Source: Thermotoga caldifontis AZM44c09 (GTDB lineage: Bacteria > Thermotogota > Thermotogae > Thermotogales > DSM-5069). Taken from it: a DNA stretch of 64,000 nt. This document shows, piece after piece, positions 43,495-52,179 of the stretch; within the stretch, counting starts at the first letter, position 1, and each line of letters opens with the position of its first letter. The position numbers and the translations under genes were made by a program. Where the stretch lies: assembly GCF_000828655.1 (NCBI RefSeq), contig NZ_AP014509.1:1178001-1242000 (forward strand), read 5' to 3'. Below the pieces are notes generated by a model. The model was not told the origin of the DNA. It did no database searches and saw only the letters and a program-made list of their open reading frames with translations.

Positions 43495-43796
43495 GCACAC
43501 ACCCCCTCTCGAGATGGTAACGCTAAATCTATTCTAACATGATCGTCAAAAATATTCACACTCACTTCACCCCCGAGATTCGCGATACCACGATGGATCG
43601 CGTGAAAAATAGACCAACCCCCAAAGCTGAAACACATCGTGGCTGGAGGATCGTTTCATTTCAAACTGCTTCGAGAACACGCTGCAATGAACTGGCTGTA
43701 AACGAAACTTGCGCAACGAGCAAACAACACACAACTTTCCCTGTGTGGATTAGGGACAAAATAGGCCGGGAAAAGTGACGATCGGAACTGTTCAAC
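43495..43796. other. Intergenic region upstream of the TAXI-TRAP operon
   Basis: About 300 bases. Near the operon end, minus-strand TTGACG and TAGAAT occur but are badly spaced. A plus-strand open frame (43539-43778) has no ribosome site and no recognisable content. I see no RNA. Confidence 0.5.
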
Positions 43797-44075
43797 TCAT
43801 TCTTTGTCGAACGAAAGCTCCATGTAGTTCGCTTTCACACCTGGAAGTTTGTTGAGCTTGTCGCACAGCTCTTTGTGCTGTTCGGGACTTCCCACAAGTT
43901 CGAGCACTATCAAACCAACGTCGGAACAATTGTTGAGAACACCGTCATGAAGTCCGAGTCTCGTCTTGATCAGACATCCCCAGGCTGTGAGGATTTTCTG
44001 AACCTTCTCTGCCGTTTCTTTTCTGTTTTCCACAAGGATAGCCATGATGGTCTTCACAGGAATTTTTTCGGCCAC
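43797..44075 (-). CDS. TM1266-like small ACT-fold regulator (iron-only hydrogenase system regulator family)
   Basis: 92 residues from GTG 44075, which follows GGGGGTGA; the frame also allows TTG 44117, overlapping the DegV stop. KTIMAILVENRKETAEKVQKIL, then LIKTRLGLHD and GLIVLELVGSPEQHKELCDKL resemble the TM1266/NikR-C-like ferredoxin fold family (first motif split: KTIMAILVENRKET, AEKVQKIL). Family members sit near Fe-Fe hydrogenase genes but their ligand is unknown; no hydrogenase gene is in this window. Confidence 0.75.
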   Translation of the reverse strand: MAEKIPVKTIMAILVENRKETAEKVQKILTAWGCLIKTRLGLHDGVLNNCSDVGLIVLELVGSPEQHKELCDKLNKLPGVKANYMELSFDKE

Positions 44076-44113
44076 AAAATCACCCCCGCTTTTCAGCCGA
44101 TCTTTGAATTCCT

Positions 44114-44947
44114 TCAAAAGCCTTCACCTACAAGGACTCCGATCACTTCTGGGCCCGTGTGCGCGAGGATCGTTGCACCCACCCTTGCGAGACCGTCACA
44201 CTTTGGAAAATTCGAAAGTACCTGTTCGAGCGTCCCTTTCACACGAACTGAGCCGTAACCGCCGTACAGCAGATAGTTAGAAAATTTCTCTGCGGAAGAC
44301 TTAACCAGAGCGATCAACTTAGCAATGGCATCGTGCTGGTTCATTCCAACGGCTGCTTTTGCAACTTCACCTTCTCTATTTATCTTCAGCACTGGTCTGA
44401 CATGCAAAAGCTTTCCCAGCAAAAGCGATAACTTTCCGATCCTTCCACCTTTCTTCAAATAATCCAGAGAACCCAGCAGGAAAAACATCTCACAGTGTTT
44501 CCCATACTCGGCCACACTCTGCTGGGAAATTCTCCTCCCTTCCATTGCATCTTTCATCAGTCTTGAGAGAATGTAGAAGATCTTGCCGCTGACAGCCTTA
44601 GAATCGAGCAGGAGGAAGTTCTTTAAACCCAAGTTTTCAATGACCATCCTCACCGCGTTGAAGGTTCCGCTCAACTTTTGCGATACTGTGAGCACGAAGA
44701 TCTGTTCGTATTTGTCCTTGATTTCTTTGAACAACCTGATTATGTCCTCCATGCTCGGTAGAGACGTCGAAACGCTGTGACCCTGGCTCATGAGTTCACA
44801 CAATCTGTCTGAATCTATGTCTATTCCGTCACGGTACTCTTTACCGTTGACGATCAACCGCAGCGGCAGTTTGTAGAGATCGAGCGGGGGTTTCCAGCCT
44901 ATAGGAAAGTCCGCTGTGGAATCCACGATGAAAGCCACCGAGTCCAC
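44114..44947 (-). CDS. DegV-family fatty-acid-binding protein
   Basis: 277 residues, standard DegV length. VAFIVDSTADFP, LPLRLIVNGKEYRDGIDID (split motif: LPLRLIVNGKEYRDG), VSTSLPSMEDII and a C-terminal GPEVIGVLVGEGF are characteristic. DegV proteins bind a fatty acid (FakB type) and hand it to the FakA kinase for phospholipid synthesis. GTG start with GGGAGG upstream. Confidence 0.93.
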   Translation of the reverse strand: MDSVAFIVDSTADFPIGWKPPLDLYKLPLRLIVNGKEYRDGIDIDSDRLCELMSQGHSVSTSLPSMEDIIRLFKEIKDKYEQIFVLTVSQKLSGTFNAVRMVIENLGLKNFLLLDSKAVSGKIFYILSRLMKDAMEGRRISQQSVAEYGKHCEMFFLLGSLDYLKKGGRIGKLSLLLGKLLHVRPVLKINREGEVAKAAVGMNQHDAIAKLIALVKSSAEKFSNYLLYGGYGSVRVKGTLEQVLSNFPKCDGLARVGATILAHTGPEVIGVLVGEGF

Positions 44948-45017
44948 GAGTTGAATTCCCTCCCAGAATTCGCTTTCTAAACTGATTCTATCATGTTCCG
45001 TTCACTCAAAAAGGATA

Positions 45018-45060
45018 CTCGTACCGCGAAAGTGAGTTCAAAACTTCGAAAGTACGAGTT
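45018..45060. repeat. Long inverted repeat between degV and ROK genes
   Basis: ACTCGTAC (45018-45025) and GTACGAGT (45053-45060) form an 8-bp stem; inside, GAAAGT and ACTTCG can partly pair. The spacer also carries repeated AGTTCAAA. It sits in a 334-base gap between divergent genes. Operator or folded leader. Confidence 0.4.
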
Positions 45061-45179
45061 CAAAGGAGCAAACAGGCAAGACAGTGAGTTACAGGGAGTT
45101 AGAGTTCGAAAAAATGAAAACAGGATCTCAAAACTGCCAAAATCCAGCGTTTGGAGTTGGCATTCAGTTTCCAGACAAC

Positions 45180-45209
45180 TTGCAAGTGTATGTCGATTAG
45201 TTTTAAAAT
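45180..45209 (+). promoter_or_regulatory. Promoter for the ROK/ABC operon
   Basis: TTGCAA, 18-base spacer, TAAAAT, 73 bases before the ROK start codon. Confidence 0.6.
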
Positions 45210-45281
45210 AATTCCTGGAAATATCTTCGAAAGAAAGATCAGCTTTTACTGACCTCACTCCAAGTTTGCGAGGCGTTCCTC

Positions 45282-46451
45282 ATGAAGACTGTAAAGAAGG
45301 TTGATCCAAAGCTCATGAAGAAAATGAACAAGCAACTGATCCTTCGCTATCTGATCGAGCATGGCCCAACCAGCAGAACAGAGTTGGTGTCAAAAACCGG
45401 TCTTGCCAGCAGCGCTGTCTGGCGTATGGTAGATGAGCTTGTGGAAGAGGGATTCGTAGAACAGAAGGAGTATTTCGCGAGAACCAACACCAAGAAAGCT
45501 GCTGTTTATGGCATTGCGAGGAACTTCGTAACGTCACTGCTGATGGATGTTCAGGTACTCCAAACTACAGTGGCTCTGGGTTTTCTCGACGGTAGTTGCA
45601 AAATCCTGGAAACTTTTCCAACAGGAAGTTTCGACGATTTTTCGAAGAGAATAAGGAGCTTTTTGAGCGAGAAGACCCTGAACGAATTGTTTGGCAAAGG
45701 GGAAAACATAAGGGTAATTTTCTCTCTTCCAGGCATTGTAGACACAATTAAACGTGTGCTGCTGTACGCGCCGAATTTGAATTGGCACGATATAGATTTC
45801 AAAGAGGCGTTCGCCAGAAAAAGTAACGTTGAAGTAATAGTCGAGAACGATTCGAACCTTTCCTTGCTTGCAGAGTCATTCTATGCGAGAGATATTAAGA
45901 ATTCTTCGAATGCCTTTTTCCTCTACCTTGGAGAAGGTGTGGGTGGGGCGATCTTCATAAACGGCAGGATAGTCATAGGTTCGAGTTTCGCGGCTGGCGA
46001 GATCGGTCACACACTAATTCAGTTGAACGGAACACTGACCGAGGTGGAAAAATTGTTGTCCATATCGAAATTGGTTGATGAGTTCGAGAGCAGGAAGAAT
46101 CTGGAAAGGGTCGGTACTTTGAGAGAAAGGTTCGTCCGGTTGCAGAGGGCGTGGCTTTCGTCCGACGAGGTTGCAAAAGAACTCATACAGGAATTCATCA
46201 AGAATCTTGCGATCGTTATCAGGAATGTAGGTTACACACTCAATCCGGAGATAATCGTTTTCGGTGGTTCTGTGAGCAATCTGTGGGAAACTTTTGGTGC
46301 TTCGTTGCAGAGGGAGATAATCAGACTCGATGAGTACGGTTTTCTCAAAAATACACTTTTCAGAGACACACTGTTCAAAGAAACTTCGGCTTCCTTGCTC
46401 GGTTGCAATGTACTGGCAATAAACAAGTTTCTGGAAGATATGATGTGTTGA
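45282..46451 (+). CDS. ROK-family regulator lacking the zinc motif
   Basis: 389 residues: winged helix (TSRTELVSKTGLASSAVWRM) then a ROK domain (FLYLGEGVGGAIFINGRIVIG, given in part; AAGEIGHTLIQLNG). The Cys-rich CxCGxxGCxE zinc loop that normally follows EIGH is absent. It precedes a CUT1 sugar ABC operon by 31 bases and is likely cotranscribed and its repressor. The missing zinc site may alter inducer response. Confidence 0.88.
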   Translation: MKTVKKVDPKLMKKMNKQLILRYLIEHGPTSRTELVSKTGLASSAVWRMVDELVEEGFVEQKEYFARTNTKKAAVYGIARNFVTSLLMDVQVLQTTVALGFLDGSCKILETFPTGSFDDFSKRIRSFLSEKTLNELFGKGENIRVIFSLPGIVDTIKRVLLYAPNLNWHDIDFKEAFARKSNVEVIVENDSNLSLLAESFYARDIKNSSNAFFLYLGEGVGGAIFINGRIVIGSSFAAGEIGHTLIQLNGTLTEVEKLLSISKLVDEFESRKNLERVGTLRERFVRLQRAWLSSDEVAKELIQEFIKNLAIVIRNVGYTLNPEIIVFGGSVSNLWETFGASLQREIIRLDEYGFLKNTLFRDTLFKETSASLLGCNVLAINKFLEDMMC

Positions 46452-46482
46452 AAACCTTCTATTCTGAGGGGGAGGTGTGATT

Positions 46483-47712
46483 ATGTGGCGCAAGCTTGCT
46501 CTGATCATCGCTGTGGTTTCAGCCGTGGTAGCCTTCGCGTCAAAGATCGAGATATTCAGCTGGTGGACAGCCGGTGGTGAGGCTGAAGGGCTCCAGGAAC
46601 TCTTCAACATCTACAGCAAACTCTATCCAGGTGTCGAGATCATCAACGCAACCGTTGCTGGCGGTGCTGGTGCGCAGGCCAAGGCTGTGCTCAAAACCAG
46701 AATGCTTGGAGGAGATCCACCCGACACGTTCCAGGTGCACGCCGGTCACGAACTCATCGACACGTGGGTCAAGACAGGCTTCATGGAACCGATCACGTTC
46801 CTGTACAAAGAAGAGGGCTGGGACAAGGTGATGCCAAAAGGAATTCTTGACATCGTTTCTTACAACGGAGAGTACTGGTCTGTGCCAGTCAACATCCACA
46901 GGGCGAACGTGCTTTGGTACAACAAAAAGATTTTCGAAAAATACGGTTTGAAGCCACCCAAGACGTTTGAGGAATTCTTCCAGGTTGCCGAGATTCTGAA
47001 ATCCCACGGAATCATCCCGCTCGCCCTCGGAACCAAGGATGGTTGGGAAGCGGCCCATGCCTTTGAGACCGTGCTCATCGGGAAACTCGGTGCGGAGGGT
47101 TACAAGGGTCTGTGGAACGGTAAGACGAAGTGGTCAGATCCGAGAGTCACCGACGCTCTCGAAACATTTGCGAAGATGCTACAGTACGTGAACTCTGACC
47201 ATGCAGCGCGAACCTGGGACGAGGCGTGCGCGCTGATCGTTGAAGGTAAGGCTGCGATGAACATCATGGGCGACTGGGCCGTTGGTTACTTCTACGCTAA
47301 GAACTTCTACGATTTCGGCTGGGTCCTGGCGCCGGGCAACGAAGGAATATTCGACGCCCTGTCTGACAGCTTCGGTTTGCCGAAAGGTGCGAAGAACAGA
47401 GAGAACGTCATCAACTTCCTGAGAGTGCTCGGTTCGAAAGAAGGACAGCTCGCGTTCAACATCAAGAAAGGCTCCATACCGGCCAGGACGGACATCGACA
47501 GAAACCTGTTCCCCGAATACCAGAGGTCTGCCATGGAAGACTGGCTCAGGCACGAGATCGTTCCGAGCGTCATGCACGGAGCGGCTGCATCTGAAAGCTG
47601 GGTGACCGAGTTCAAAGACGTCATTTCACTGTTCGTTGCCCGTCCTGACGTCAAGACAACGCAGAGGGCCCTCGTGAATATAGCCATAGCGCAGGGCGTT
47701 CCACAGCAGTGA
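46483..47712 (+). CDS. Sugar ABC transporter substrate-binding protein
   Basis: 409 residues from ATG 46483, which follows GGGGGAGGTG. Signal peptide MWRKLALIIAVVSAVVAFA. Mature start KIEIFSWWTAGGEAEGLQEL is a family 1 solute-binding protein of the glucose/mannose or oligosaccharide CUT1 group (GGDPPDTFQVHAGHELID and FNIKKGSIPARTDID are typical of the glucose/mannose-type receptors). A ligand such as glucose or a disaccharide is plausible. Confidence 0.92.
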   Translation: MWRKLALIIAVVSAVVAFASKIEIFSWWTAGGEAEGLQELFNIYSKLYPGVEIINATVAGGAGAQAKAVLKTRMLGGDPPDTFQVHAGHELIDTWVKTGFMEPITFLYKEEGWDKVMPKGILDIVSYNGEYWSVPVNIHRANVLWYNKKIFEKYGLKPPKTFEEFFQVAEILKSHGIIPLALGTKDGWEAAHAFETVLIGKLGAEGYKGLWNGKTKWSDPRVTDALETFAKMLQYVNSDHAARTWDEACALIVEGKAAMNIMGDWAVGYFYAKNFYDFGWVLAPGNEGIFDALSDSFGLPKGAKNRENVINFLRVLGSKEGQLAFNIKKGSIPARTDIDRNLFPEYQRSAMEDWLRHEIVPSVMHGAAASESWVTEFKDVISLFVARPDVKTTQRALVNIAIAQGVPQQ

Positions 47713-47716
47713 TGTT

Positions 47717-47743
47717 GAGGGGTGGGGTGTTCCCCCACCCCTC
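47717..47743 (+). terminator. Intercistronic stem-loop after the binding-protein gene
   Basis: Perfect 11-bp stem GAGGGGTGGGG / CCCCACCCCTC with a 5-base loop, no T-run. Probably protects the binding-protein mRNA and lowers permease expression. Confidence 0.75.
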
Positions 47744-47766
47744 GTTCCCTGGAGGGTTGATGAACT

Positions 47767-48654
47767 GTGAAAACAGACAGGATCTTGTCGATCCTTTTTA
47801 TTCTTCCATCGTTGATCCTTGTGGGCATTTTCATCTACGGATTCATCGGCTGGACCGGCTGGGTTTCGATGGTGAACTGGCGCGACGTGTTTCCCGATTT
47901 CACCTTCGTCGGTCTGCGGAACTATGCCAGGCTCTTTCAGCATTTCAGGTTCGTTATATCCATGAAGAACACGCTGGTCTTTACGGTGCTTTTCCTTCTC
48001 TTCAGCATAAGCATAGGTTTGTTGCTCGCGATCCTGCTCGACAGAAAGGTTCGATTTGAGGGTTTCTTCAGAACCGTTTATCTTTTCCCCATGGCGGTGT
48101 CGTTCGTGGTCACTGGTGTTGCCTGGCGTTGGATTCTGAACCCCGGAACCGGTGGGGAGAGTGTGGGATTGAACTGGTTGCTGGAAAGAATGGGACTGGG
48201 TTTTTTGAAGAGCGGCTGGTACACCGATCCCAACATCGGTATCAAAGCGGTCGTGATCGCAGCCGTATGGCAGATGTCCGGTTACGTGATGGCGCTCTAC
48301 CTTGCTGGGATAAGGTCCATTCCCAACGAGCTGTACGAAGCCGCTCAACTTGATGGTGCAAACGTTTTTCAACTGTACAGGCACATCGTGCTTCCTCTCC
48401 TCAGGCCCGTCACTCTGAGCGCGGTCATCATACTGGGACACATTTCCCTGAAGATATTCGATCTGGTCTTCGCCATGACCGGCAGTGGGATCGGTTTTTC
48501 GTGTGACGTACCCGCACTCTTCATGTACGATACGACCTTCAGGGGTAACTACTTTTCTCAGGGTGCGGCGATAGCGATGATACTGCTCATGTGCGTGGCC
48601 GCGTTGATAGTCCCGTATCTGACGTACAGCATAAGAACGGAGGTTAGAAGATGA
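47767..48654 (+). CDS. Sugar ABC transporter permease, MalF-like
   Basis: 295 residues, six helices, EAA loop LYEAAQLDGANVFQLYRHI. GTG start behind GGAGGG. Resembles glucose/mannose-type CUT1 permeases (GWTGWVSMVNW). Overlaps the next permease by 4 bases. Confidence 0.92.
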   Translation: MKTDRILSILFILPSLILVGIFIYGFIGWTGWVSMVNWRDVFPDFTFVGLRNYARLFQHFRFVISMKNTLVFTVLFLLFSISIGLLLAILLDRKVRFEGFFRTVYLFPMAVSFVVTGVAWRWILNPGTGGESVGLNWLLERMGLGFLKSGWYTDPNIGIKAVVIAAVWQMSGYVMALYLAGIRSIPNELYEAAQLDGANVFQLYRHIVLPLLRPVTLSAVIILGHISLKIFDLVFAMTGSGIGFSCDVPALFMYDTTFRGNYFSQGAAIAMILLMCVAALIVPYLTYSIRTEVRR

Positions 48655-49493
48655 GGCTGGGCAGATTTTTCCTGTACCTGGTGCTCATTATCTTCGTACT
48701 CTTTTACCTCATGCCGGTTTATGTCCTCGTTGTGACCAGCCTGAAGAGCTTTAAGGAAATCAGTTTGAGGACGATGTGGATCCCGCCGAAGGAGATCGGT
48801 TTTTCCAGTTTTGTAAGAGCCTGGTATGGTGATAAGTCCAGAGGTTTGAGGGGACTCTCAGGGAACTTCATGAACAGCGTTTATCTGACTGTCCCCGCCA
48901 CTCTGATCTCCTCAGTGCTCGGCTCGATGAACGGTTATGTTCTCACGAAGTGGAAGTTCAAGAGGGCAAACCTCGTTTTCGCCTTGCTCCTTTTTGGCAT
49001 GTTCATTCCTTACCAGAGCATCTTGATACCCCTCGTGCAGGTTCTGCAAAAGACGAAGCTTTACGGAAGCATACCGGGCCTGATACTGGTTCACTGCGTC
49101 TATGGGATTCCCATCACGACCCTGATTTTCAGAAACTACTACTCGACCATTCCTTCAGACATCGTCGAGGCTGCGAAGATAGACGGCGCTGGATTTGTGA
49201 AAATATTCGCCAAGGTGATACTGCCCCTCTCAGGCCCGGCGTTCGCCGTCACTGCAATCTGGCAGTTCACTTCCATCTGGAACGACTTCCTCTTCGGCCT
49301 CGTCGTTACGCCCAATCCATCGGTACAGCCAATAACCGTGGCGCTCAACAACCTGGCAGGAAGTTACTTCGTCGAGTGGAACGTGCAGATGGCCGGAGCC
49401 TTGATAACGGCGCTTCCAACGCTCATCGTTTATATCTTCCTCGGAAAGTTATTCATGAGAGGCCTGCTCTCGGGAAGCCTGTCTGGAATGTGA
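48651..49493 (+). CDS. Sugar ABC transporter permease, MalG-like
   Basis: 280 residues, six helices, EAA loop VEAAKIDGAGFVKIFAKVIL. Second CUT1 permease of the operon. As in the first sugar operon, no ATPase gene is present. Confidence 0.92.
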   Translation: MRLGRFFLYLVLIIFVLFYLMPVYVLVVTSLKSFKEISLRTMWIPPKEIGFSSFVRAWYGDKSRGLRGLSGNFMNSVYLTVPATLISSVLGSMNGYVLTKWKFKRANLVFALLLFGMFIPYQSILIPLVQVLQKTKLYGSIPGLILVHCVYGIPITTLIFRNYYSTIPSDIVEAAKIDGAGFVKIFAKVILPLSGPAFAVTAIWQFTSIWNDFLFGLVVTPNPSVQPITVALNNLAGSYFVEWNVQMAGALITALPTLIVYIFLGKLFMRGLLSGSLSGM

Positions 49494-49565
49494 TTCAATC
49501 TGCGAGCTTAAATGGGAAAATAGTCGTGAACTTCGAGGGGCGTTCGGAAAGCCCATTCCATACTT

Positions 49566-49594
49566 TTATTGCATCTCACGGCAGATTGTACAAT
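49566..49594 (+). promoter_or_regulatory. Possible promoter for the SDR gene
   Basis: TTATTG, 17-base spacer, TACAAT, 73 bases before the SDR start. The -35 is weak. Confidence 0.4.
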
Positions 49595-49666
49595 AACATT
49601 GGAAAACCAACGGAGCCTTCTCCACAAAAGTTCGTGAATTTTTCTACGCAACAGGGAGGTGAACCC

Positions 49667-50440
49667 ATGGATCTGAAACTGTCTGACAAGAGAGTGCTCG
49701 TTTGTGGTGGTACGCGCGGCATCGGTCGGGCGATCGCAGAAGAGTTCGCGAAGGAAGGTGCCACAGTTTTCATAGTCGCGAGGCACCAGTCCAAGGAGAT
49801 CGCCAAACAGATAGCTGCCCAGTATTCTGGAAAGGTTTTCGGATTCGATGCGGACCTGTCGAAGGCTGAAGACGTAGACCAGATCAAAAAAGCGGTGGGA
49901 CAGGTGGACGTGCTGATCATCAACTCGGGTGGGCCGAAGACCGGCGACTTTCTTGAACTGAGAGACGAAGATTGGTATCTGTCCTTCGATTTGCTCGTGA
50001 TGAGCACGGTGAGGTTGATCAGACATTTCCTGCCCGAAATGATCGAAAGGAAATGGGGAAGGGTGATCGCTGTAACCTCGACTTCAGTGTACGAGCCTTT
50101 ACCGAGGCTTTTGCTCTCCAATTCGCTCAGAATGAGTGTCGTTGGACTCATGAGATCGCTCTCGAAAGAATACGCGAGGTACAACATCACCTTCAACTGT
50201 GTTGCACCGGGTCACACCATGACCGAACGTCTGGAGCAGTTGATCCGTGAAGCATCAACGAGAATGCAGAAAAGCCAGGAAGAGGTCATGAGACAGATGG
50301 CTGAAGAAAACGACATGAAGCGTTTCGCGAAACCCGAAGAGATCGCGGCCGCAGTTGTGTTCCTTGCCAGCGAGCGGGCTTCGTACATAACCGGTGTGAC
50401 GCTGAGGGTGGATGGAGGTTTCGTGCGCTCATCACTTTGA
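49667..50440 (+). CDS. SDR-family protein with non-canonical catalytic residues
   Basis: 257 residues from ATG 49667 (GGAGGTGA four bases upstream); the open frame extends far upstream but overlaps the permease in another frame. NAD(P) motif CGGTRGIGRAIAE, NSGGPKTG in place of NNAG, and FNCVAPGHTMTERL. Where YxxxK is expected the sequence reads SNSLR, so the catalytic Tyr and Lys are replaced. This matches a known FabG-like subgroup of unclear activity. The C terminus overlaps the convergent ispD by 9 bases. Confidence 0.85.
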   Translation: MDLKLSDKRVLVCGGTRGIGRAIAEEFAKEGATVFIVARHQSKEIAKQIAAQYSGKVFGFDADLSKAEDVDQIKKAVGQVDVLIINSGGPKTGDFLELRDEDWYLSFDLLVMSTVRLIRHFLPEMIERKWGRVIAVTSTSVYEPLPRLLLSNSLRMSVVGLMRSLSKEYARYNITFNCVAPGHTMTERLEQLIREASTRMQKSQEEVMRQMAEENDMKRFAKPEEIAAAVVFLASERASYITGVTLRVDGGFVRSSL

Positions 50441-51133
50441 AAGAAGCTCAGCGATCGTTTCTGCTATGGTGAGATCGAATTCTGTGGTCACCTTGACGTT
50501 CGTGGGATCACCTTCGACGATCGCCACCGGTTGACCGTTCAGGATGAAAACTCCTGTTGCATCCGTCAAGCTCGCTCTCTGATCTTCCGCCAGCCGTTCG
50601 TAGAGTTCCAGAAATGCCTTTATTTTGAAAGTTTGCGGGGTTTGAACTATGAAAGTACGGCTTCGATCGGTCAAACTGACCAGTTTCTCGCCGTCCGAAA
50701 CACCAACGGTGTCGGTTGCGGGCAGTGCGAGTGTTGCAGCCCACGATTTTTCACACAGCTCAATGCTGCGTACGATGTGGTCCTTTCTGACGAATGGGCG
50801 AGCCGCATCGTGCGTGACAGCCATGTCCTCGTCTTTCAAACCGTAACTTTCCTGCACGAAGTGTAGCGCTCTCAGCAGAGATTCTGTCCTCGTGGCACCA
50901 CCACTGACGAACTGCAGCTTATCGGTTCTAACGTTCGACAGCACCAGGTGTTTTCCGAATTCGAACCATTCTTCTGGAAGCACGATCACGATCTTCGCGA
51001 TTTCAGCGACTTCCAGGAAGGTCGAGACGCTCCAGAGAAGAAGGGCCTTCTTCCCAACCTGCACGAACTGCTTTGGAAGAGTTTTTCCAAATCTCTTCGA
51101 TGTTCCACCAGCTAAGATGACGGCGTAGATCAA
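50432..51133 (-). CDS. ispD: 2-C-methyl-D-erythritol 4-phosphate cytidylyltransferase
   Basis: 233 residues, normal for IspD. VILAGGTSKRFGKTLPKQFV is the nucleotide-binding signature (split: ILAGGTSKRFG, PKQF), followed by THDAARPFV and SLTDRSRTFIVQTPQTF. It adds CMP to methylerythritol phosphate in the non-mevalonate isoprenoid pathway. TTG start behind AGGAGGGGG. Confidence 0.95.
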   Translation of the reverse strand: MIYAVILAGGTSKRFGKTLPKQFVQVGKKALLLWSVSTFLEVAEIAKIVIVLPEEWFEFGKHLVLSNVRTDKLQFVSGGATRTESLLRALHFVQESYGLKDEDMAVTHDAARPFVRKDHIVRSIELCEKSWAATLALPATDTVGVSDGEKLVSLTDRSRTFIVQTPQTFKIKAFLELYERLAEDQRASLTDATGVFILNGQPVAIVEGDPTNVKVTTEFDLTIAETIAELLSK

Positions 51134-51234
51134 GCGTGACCCCCTCCTGAGACATTATAGAACCGTCCACGTGTTGCTGAGAAGAACCTTTTCGTGTAAA
51201 ATCTTCTCACCAGGCACACCGGGAGTGTCGGTAC

Positions 51235-52179
51235 ATGTGGTGGTACGTTTTGCCGTCCTTGTTCCTGGGCTGGTCACTGGGTGCAAACGATGCGGCGAAC
51301 GTTTTTGGCCCGACTGTGGCTTCCGGTTTGATCCCACACAGAAGAGCCATGATCGTGGGTTCTTTGTTCGTCATGATCGGCGCTCTGGTGGGAGGTTCAC
51401 ACGGCCTTCTGAACGTTTCCACCATCACCACCGGTATCGCTCTCGACAGCGCCATCGCGGTCCTATCGGCGGCCGTAACGGTGACCGTGATGACGTTTTT
51501 CAAATTTCCTGTGTCGACGTCCCAGGCCGTCTTTGGAGGCATCCTCGGTACGAACGTGTTCAGGTTCGGCTTCGAGAACATCAACTGGTCCCCGATGGCG
51601 AAGTTCGTCATCGTTTGGTTGCTGACGCCCACTGGTGCGGCGCTGATAGGTTTTCTATTGTACAAAGTTTTAGCCGTGTTTTTCAGACGAATTCGATCCG
51701 TCCAGTATCAGGACAGATTCATAAAGATCGGTTCTTGGCTGGTTGGTTTGTACGGTTGTTACGCACTCGGTGCGAACAACGTTGCGAACGTGACGGGTGC
51801 TCTGGTTGGAAACCTTATGAGCGTCGAAGAAGCCGCGTTGCTTGGAAGTCTGAGCATCGCACTTGGAATGGTTAGTTTCAGCAAAGGCGTGATAATGACG
51901 GTGGGAAAAGGCATAGTAGCACTGGATCACTTCTCCGGCATGATCGCGGTGCTGGCACATTCGATCACGCTGTGGATCTACAGTCTCGTTGGAATACCGG
52001 TATCTTCTTCGCAGGCGATCGTTGGTTCGGTCATTGGGCTGGGATACGCCAGAGGTGCGAAACTTGCCAATACGAGACTCGTTATGAATATCGTACTTGT
52101 CTGGATCATGACGCCCTTCACGGCAGCGGTGGTTTCTTACCTTCTCACAGCGATGGTGAAGTTCTTTTTCAGTTCATGA
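51235..52179 (+). CDS. pit: PiT-family inorganic phosphate transporter
   Basis: 314 residues, about ten helices with the inverted repeat of PiT: GANDAANVFGPTVASG in the first half and GANNVANVTGALVG in the second, each followed by SQA motifs (VSTSQAVFGGILG, VSSSQAIVGSVIG). A low-affinity phosphate/cation symporter, complementing the Pst system at 58-62 kb. Convergent with the next gene, overlapping by 6 bases. Confidence 0.94.
   Translation: MWWYVLPSLFLGWSLGANDAANVFGPTVASGLIPHRRAMIVGSLFVMIGALVGGSHGLLNVSTITTGIALDSAIAVLSAAVTVTVMTFFKFPVSTSQAVFGGILGTNVFRFGFENINWSPMAKFVIVWLLTPTGAALIGFLLYKVLAVFFRRIRSVQYQDRFIKIGSWLVGLYGCYALGANNVANVTGALVGNLMSVEEAALLGSLSIALGMVSFSKGVIMTVGKGIVALDHFSGMIAVLAHSITLWIYSLVGIPVSSSQAIVGSVIGLGYARGAKLANTRLVMNIVLVWIMTPFTAAVVSYLLTAMVKFFFSS

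Noticed and set aside
43539-43778. 79-codon plus-strand open frame
   Set aside because: No ribosome site, no composition or domain support, lies in a promoter-like gap.
48950-49666. Long open extension upstream of the SDR start
   Set aside because: It overlaps the MalG-like permease in another frame; the ribosome site GGAGGTGA supports ATG 49667.
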